The notes under the pieces: model-generated
The model's database searches: none
What the model was told of the DNA's origin: nothing
What the model saw: only the letters and a program-made list of their open reading frames with translations
In this document: piece by piece, positions 58,701 through 64,000 of the stretch
Numbering within the stretch: the stretch's first letter is position 1
Layout: every line of letters starts with the position of its first letter
Source: Brienomyrus brachyistius
Taxonomy: Eukaryota; Chordata; Actinopteri; Osteoglossiformes; Mormyridae
Assembly (NCBI RefSeq): GCF_023856365.1
Contig: NC_064551.1
Location: 3,056,501 to 3,120,500 of the forward strand
Reading direction: 5' to 3'
Length of the DNA: 64,000 nucleotides
Program-made: the position numbers and the translations under genes

Positions 58701-59929
58701 GAATGGATTTATAATTTAAATCTTAAAGCTTAAAATTTCTAGATGCGAGTCTAGCAGCATTTTGGCATCAATCTCCTCCAGCGTGCAAGCCCCTAAAATT
58801 CTCAGAGAGGATGAATTACTGCATTGTGAATTGTGATTGACCCAACACTTTGCCATTATAAATCAGCATTCACCATCTTCGTGATCTTTGTCTCAGTTTA
58901 TGGATTTATTTTAAGGCTGTGTTTGAGAAATAATAAAAAATGTAAGAAATCCCACATACATTACTGGTGTTTTTATTTAGGAACAATTGCTTTAAGATTT
59001 AATTTATATTGGGACAAAATGTTTGTAATTGTTTTCTTTTTCTTTTTCAGATATAAAAGGTTATAAAGGGTTTTTTTTTAAATCACATAAGGCCATCGCT
59101 ACTACACTTCATACTTAAGAGGATCCCAAATCTCTGAGACATTACAGCCTTTACAAAATGATTAAAAATGGAAGTAGTGTGTTTGTGTTTGTTTGATTTA
59201 ACAAATCCTTGATTCTGAGTACATAAGTGACAATAACCCTCGGATGCACTCGTGTTTCCTGCTCCGATCAAGCCTGTTTTATTATTCTAATTGGTATTGA
59301 AATAACTCAGTAAACAAACACTTCATCCGTTTCGTTTAAGACAATGAGGGAGACCGCGCTGCTAGGAATTGCAATCTGTGAAAATGTTAATCGCTTTTCA
59401 TGGTGTGGGCCCCTCTGCTTTTGTCCTCCGCCGGGCTCACGCTGGGCTCCATGACTCCATTTAAATAAGTGCCAAAGTGCAGGCTTCTTTGGCACCGTGA
59501 GCAGCTTAGGCTGGGAGCTGGGAGGAGGAGCAGGAGGAGCAGGAGGAGCAGGAGAGGCAGGAGACATGTCTCGGGGCTCAGCGGCTGCCTGTCAGGGCCG
59601 GGTTATTGATGGCGAGCTTCTCCGCCAGCTTGCTGACTGACGGCCAGACAGACGCGCTGTGATTGATGCGGAGGACAATTGGTCGGTTCCAGAAAGCAGC
59701 CCTTGCAAAAAAAAAAAAAAAGTTTTTCAGAAATGCATAGTGCGGCCACCTTCCTTCTCAGTGAACGAGACCCAAAAGAGTGTCCTGCGAGAGCAGGTCT
59801 CCTGTGGTCTCCGTGGCAGTCATGGCTGACTGATGCGCTGTTCCCTCCAGAAGTCCTGTCTTTCATGTGAATATATGCTCATTTAAATAAACCTTAAAGA
59901 ACAATGGAAACCCGGAACATCCTTTTTAT

Positions 59930-60085
59930 ATTCCAGGGAATTCAATCGCTCATTAATCTTCCCCCATTTTCCCCCTTCGGCTTATTGATAGATCACCTAC
60001 CACGTTTCAGACGGCATTGCTTTCACAGTGACTTTTCAGTACATTAAAAGAGATCGAACTCACACCCTGCGAGTGAGCATGAATC
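59930..60085. promoter_or_regulatory. candidate conserved non-coding element
   Basis: Repeat-free block with CAATCGCTCATTAATCTTCC, GGCTTATTGATAGATCACC, GTACATTAAAAGAGATCG and balanced composition. Inference from texture only. Confidence 0.2.
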
Positions 60086-60669
60086 TTTTTAAGCCCCCCC
60101 CCCCCCCAATTCGTTTTTTCCAATGTGTGTTGAGTTAAAAGAAAGAAAAAGAAAACAAACTTCTTTGAAGGCGTCATTATCTGAATCAGGACCCTCCAGC
60201 CCGTCAGAGATGTTCGATGTCAGTGCTGTCGTGCAAACAATGCGATTATCCTGTCAAGTTCTTTCGTTTGCAATGTCAAGGTTTTCTGAAAGTGCTTCTT
60301 CTTTCCGAGCTGCCTTATCTGCCGCTGAGGTGACACTGCGTGGCTCCTCTGGACAGAGAGGCCCAAGGGTGCCGTATGGATCACGCTGTAGCCAAAGGGC
60401 TTCTGTCATGTCTGCTTACTGATTAACACAGTGTCTCCACAACAACACGGGCTCCGTGTTCCCAGTTAACCTTAAACTTCGACACCATCGACCAGACGTC
60501 CTCCTTTCAATTCTAATATGGGTAGTGAATCAGGTAGGTTCTGGGCTCACAAACCAAGCCAAGTATCCTCTGGCATAAAACAACATTAGCATCCCAACAC
60601 GAACGAAGGACGCCAACACATGTAACAGTGACAATGTCCAGAAATTTCAAAGGTCATATTTTTTTAGAA

Positions 60670-60790
60670 ATCAATCCATCCACCAACCATCCATCCATCT
60701 TCTGTACCCGTTTGTTCTATGCAGGGTCACAGGAATCCGGGGTTTATCCCTTAAGCTATGGGCACATGACAGGGAATAAGAGGGACTGTG
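60670..60790 (+). repeat. dispersed fish repeat fragment next to the 35-bp array
   Basis: AATCCATCCACCAACCATCC, ATCCATCTTCTGTACCCGTT, TGTTCTATGCAGGGTCACAG and GAATCCGGGGTTTATCCC is the 5' part of the repeat whose complete copy is at 44525-44660. It abuts the minisatellite at 60795. Confidence 0.7.
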
Positions 60791-60794
60791 CAAC

Positions 60795-61293
60795 TGTCCA
60801 TAAACAAGCAGGAACAGGGATTGTCCATCTGTCCATAAACAAGCAGGAACAGGGATTGTCCATCTGTCTATAAACAAGCAGGAACAGGGATTGTCCATCT
60901 GTCTATAAACAAGCAGGAACAGGGATTGTCCATCTGTCCATAACCAAGCAGGAACAGGGATTGTCCATCTGTCCATAAACAAGCAGGAACAGGGATTGTC
61001 CATCTGTCCATAAACAAACAGGAACAGGGATTGTCCATCTGTCCATAACCAAGCAGGAACAGGGATTGTCCATCTGTCCATAAACAAGCAGGAACAGGGA
61101 TTGTGCATCTGTCCATAAACAAGCAGGAACAGGGATTGTCCATCTGTCCATAAACAAACAGGAACAGGAATTGTCCATCTGTCCATAAACAAGCAGGAAC
61201 AGGGATTGTCCATCTGTCCATAACCAAGCAGGAACAGGGATTGTACATCTGTCCATAAACAAACAGGAACAGGGATTGTCCATCTGTCCATAC
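60795..61293. repeat. 35-bp minisatellite, about 14 copies
   Basis: Fourteen units of TGTCCATAAACAAGCAGGAA plus CAGGGATTGTCCATC. Copies differ by 0-3 bases (AAACAAG/AACCAAG/AAACAAACAGG). Because 35 is not a multiple of three, every frame contains the same 35-residue peptide periodicity, and all three minus-strand frames are open (227, 195 and 126 codons). None is a gene. Confidence 0.96.
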
Positions 61294-62456
61294 ACTGTAT
61301 CTGTAAACATGTCCGTGGCAAAACTTGTCTGTGCTCTTGGCAAAAATTTTTCATTGAGAAAAAAAACTGTATATCTTATATTTTTAATTACTGTATCTGC
61401 GATCAAAATTGCATTTTGATCAAAAAGCTGCGCTCTGCCAAGGTGCGATTTGGACACAAGGAGGCGGAGTTTGGCTCCTCTGGGCTCCATCTATTTTTAA
61501 ACTCTGGTGTTACCATTGTGTTGGAGATGTGGCACAGTATAGCACTGCCAGAAGCACTAGTGTGTGTGCAGTGTACACTGGGTATATAAGCTGTTAAAAT
61601 GAAACAACAAATGTAAATTATTGTGCCATTAGCTTTATACACAAAGAAAAATGAAACCCGAAAGCTCATTGCACATATCGCAACCCTCATTACACCAGCG
61701 TATGTCATTTTTTGTTTGAGTTGGCGAATTAACAGATGTTGGCTTTTCTGACTGGCAAGGAGACTTCAGTCTGGGATATAAATAAGACCACACTATGAAT
61801 GGTCCTCAAGATGTTGACATACAGTGTACCATCTGGACTTGGTGTATGGCACGTTGGCATGAGCGGCTCAGTGTGGAAATTAAATAAAAAATAGCATTCA
61901 AGGATTCCTCATTAGGGCTGCAAAAAGCAGGACACTTGGCATGGCGGTAGCACGACGGTGCTATCGGGCCGCACTCACCAGCTGGTTGCGGGGTAATTAG
62001 ACCACGGGTTGAACCCTGTGCCCGTTTGTTATGCAGATAGATGCCAGGGAGTCGGCCCAGACAGTAAATTAATGCATCATACTCAATATTACCCACATAT
62101 TTATGGGGGCAAAGGTTATTAAATGACTTAAGAATCTCATGGTTCACCGATTCCGTAAGCAATGATGATACAAGAGCGAAAATAGGAGGGAATCTTATTA
62201 TATGTGAACAGATATAGCTACTGTTTCCATGCTGTATCTTAACTAAAGCGGAACTCATCAGCATTTACTCTAGTATTATTTTATTGTATGTAAACTAGGT
62301 TTATACTGCAATATACACAAAGGGGAAGCATTTGTTTCAATTTTATTTTATACATATAATGTAGAAAGGATAATAAAACATTAATACAAAACTGCTGCAA
62401 CTCTACATGTGCACAGAAGTACACAAGCACAGGTACCCACATGGAAACAGAGGGCT
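61294..62456. other. intergenic DNA between two minisatellites
   Basis: No gene or clear element is seen in this stretch. A worn SINE-like phrase occurs near 61940-62030 (GACCACGGGTTGAACCCTGT). The 152-codon minus-strand ORF at 61806-62264 has no recognisable motif. Confidence 0.55.
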
Positions 62457-63015
62457 GCACTCGCATGTAGGCGGCCTAGCATGTAGCTGCACTCGCATGT
62501 AGTTGCACTCGCATGTAGCTGCACTCGCATGTAGTTGCACTCGCATGTAGTTGTACTCGCATATCGCTGAACTCGTATGTAGGCGGCCTAGCATGTAGCT
62601 GCACTCGCATGTAGCTGCACTCGCATGTAGGTGCACATGCATGTAGCTGCACTCACATGTAGGTGCACACGCATGTAGCTGCACTCACATGTAGGTGCAC
62701 TCGCATGTCGCTGCACTCGTATATGGGCGGCCTAACATGTAGCTGCACTCGCATGTAGCTGCACTCGCATGTAGCTGCACTCGCATGTAGCTGCACTCGC
62801 ATGTCGCTGCACTCGTATGTAGGCGGCCTAGCATGTAGCTGCACTCGCATGTAGCTGCACTCGCATGTCGCTGCACTCGGATGTAGGCGGCCTAGCATGT
62901 AGCTGCACTCGCATGTAGGTGCACACGCATGTAGCTGCACTCACATGTAGGTGCACACGCATGTAGCTGCAGGTCCACTCGCATGCAGCTGCATTCGCAT
63001 GTAGGTGCACACGTG
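62457..63015. repeat. 16-bp minisatellite with higher-order pattern
   Basis: About 34 units of GCATGTAGCTGCACTC and variants (GTAGGTGCACACGCAT). Every 4-9 units a variant AGGCGGCCTAGCATGT appears (about 62468, 62581, 62727, 62821 and 62886). On the minus strand the array is open in several frames, with a 16-residue period rich in Cys (SAATCECSYMRVQLHA). This Cys-rich look is an artefact of TGC in the unit. Confidence 0.95.
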
Positions 63016-63219
63016 TGAAGCTTGACAAGCATTACTTGCCATTTGAGCTGCCATGGTCCCTTTGAGGAGACTCTGACATGCTCCTTTTGTTCTCGAGGCA
63101 GGAAACAAGCTGCGTCATTTCTGAAGCACATTTCTGTCAGCCGTGGCTTACAGGAAACCAATTTTAGCGAGTATTTACAGAGGCCTGCCTGTCGGCATGC
63201 ACTTTAAAATACGACCGGG

Positions 63220-63495
63220 GGGCATAGTAAGGGGATAAATCCTGTACGAAAGGTGTGCCGATGGATGTCATTATTAATGCATATGAATAATCACTGAATC
63301 CATTAAAGACTCGTCCCTCATTGGCGCTCCGAAGCACCTGTGTAAATCCAGCCCATTTATTTTCCTTACGCTTTCTCCTTTAGCACAGGAGGCGAAAGGA
63401 TAAATCAGAGAGAGACAGATATGGGCCAATACTTCATCAAAGGGCAGTTTTCTGAGACAATGTGGGCAATGATACAGACAATAAATAAAGCCATT
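63220..63495. promoter_or_regulatory. candidate conserved non-coding element
   Basis: Repeat-free, gene-free block with cores GATGTCATTATTAATGCATA (homeodomain and Oct-like ATGCATATGAAT), ATGAATAATCACTGAATCC, CATTAAAGACTCG and ATAATAAATAAAGCC-like AT clusters in an otherwise balanced sequence. Of the candidate blocks in this window it looks the most enhancer-like. Conservation untested. Confidence 0.28.
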
Positions 63496-64000
63496 TATAT
63501 CTTTTTGTTAGACAAAATCGTGTCACATTCAAACTATACTGGCAAAGCGTGGAGGACATGTCATAATTAAAATGTACGTGAGGCAGGTATCGTGTTCATG
63601 TCTTGCTGAATTATCATTGATTCAAAGCTATGTTTCCCTCCCAAAAAAAAATCTGAATGCGAATTTCATTTAAACGTAGTTGTATTTTTATTCATTGTAT
63701 GATTTTGCCCATAGTAGTTCTGGAAGTAAAAAGAAATCTGTAGAGAATTTGGTGATAGCAGACACGTCCTATTTTAAAAGTCAGTTTGCCAGAGATCATT
63801 TTACACACCAATATGGAAACAATGCAGTTCTGCAAGGCTCCGTCGCAATTCATCAGTGATGGTCTGGGGAGGTTCTCTGGTTTTATCAGCACAAAGCCAA
63901 TGAATATGCAGTTAGACAAACAGCGATCCTAATATAAGGGCACCATAGCTAATGTCATTATCTCACTGTGCGTCGCTGGTCTGTCGGAAGAAAACCGGCA
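63496..64000. other. window end, no gene seen
   Basis: AT-rich non-coding DNA with a short A8-9 run near 63640. A chance ORF on the minus strand (63692-63919) has no recognisable domain. Confidence 0.6.

Larger units (their letters stand above)
55050..60600. other. intergenic DNA, no gene seen
   Basis: Contains a (GA)n run (55717-55747), G19 (56296-56314) and mostly AT-rich unique-looking DNA. A GAGGAGCAGGAG purine run is at 59520-59570. ORFs are short (60-99 codons) with no known domain. One candidate regulatory block is listed separately. Confidence 0.6.

Noticed and set aside
60671..61490. 227-, 126- and 195-codon minus-strand ORFs
   Set aside because: Artefacts of the stop-free 35-bp minisatellite; all three frames carry the same repeat peptide.
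61930..62035. tRNA-derived SINE head suggested by ACGGGTTGAACCCTGT
   Set aside because: The string is a short palindrome-like box B lookalike, but no box A or SINE body could be matched with confidence.
62403..63161. Cys-rich repeat ORFs (metallothionein- or keratin-associated-like appearance)
   Set aside because: Cysteines come from the TGC in the 16-bp unit; all frames are repetitive and no flanking gene structure exists.

Overview
This is a vertebrate nuclear window, almost certainly from a ray-finned (teleost) fish. It is dominated by non-coding DNA: microsatellites, minisatellites, Tc1-like debris, tRNA-derived SINE remains and 'GGATGGATGGA'-ended repeats of the kind scattered through fish genomes. 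There are no operons, phage, CRISPR arrays or other prokaryotic features. I cannot name the species.

The one gene I can support is the 5' end of an Eph receptor, epha7, on the minus strand. Exon 1 (14936-15029) encodes the start codon and signal peptide. Exon 2 (13020-13084) encodes the short N-terminal linker. Exon 3 (10513-11182) encodes the ephrin-binding domain and the start of the cysteine-rich region. All three have canonical AG/GT borders and join in phase, giving the first 276 residues plus one base of the next codon. Intron 3 runs from 10512 off the left edge; I found no exon 4. A CpG-containing putative promoter with GC boxes and a CCAAT motif lies just upstream of exon 1 (about 15030-15320).

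Region by region: 1-10512 is intron 3, with a 45-bp minisatellite (76-700), a 28-bp minisatellite (3903-4205), a pogo/Tigger-like MITE (7617-7886), a three-copy 72-bp repeat (8690-8905) and several candidate conserved non-coding elements. 10513-15029 holds the epha7 exons and introns 1-2. 15030-64000 (about 49 kb) is intergenic DNA upstream of epha7 with no convincing coding gene. It holds a TIR element (20859-21211), a short MITE (25782-25891), an LTR/SINE-like non-coding element (about 26150-26700), a rearranged Tc1 transposase relic (about 28490-28960), remains of a tRNA-derived SINE (33-34 kb, 36.7 kb, 41.3 kb) and a series of minisatellites (29.0, 33.8, 47.5, 50.5, 50.8, 51.6, 60.8 and 62.5 kb). 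This fits the gene-poor, regulatory-element-rich surroundings typical of developmental Eph genes.

The most unusual content is the set of minisatellites, at least two of which (51.55-52.15 kb and 33.84-34.08 kb) seem to have grown inside copies of older dispersed repeats. Their arrays stay open in several frames and give long spurious ORFs (up to 301 codons) that should not be annotated as proteins. I found no convincing undescribed protein system.
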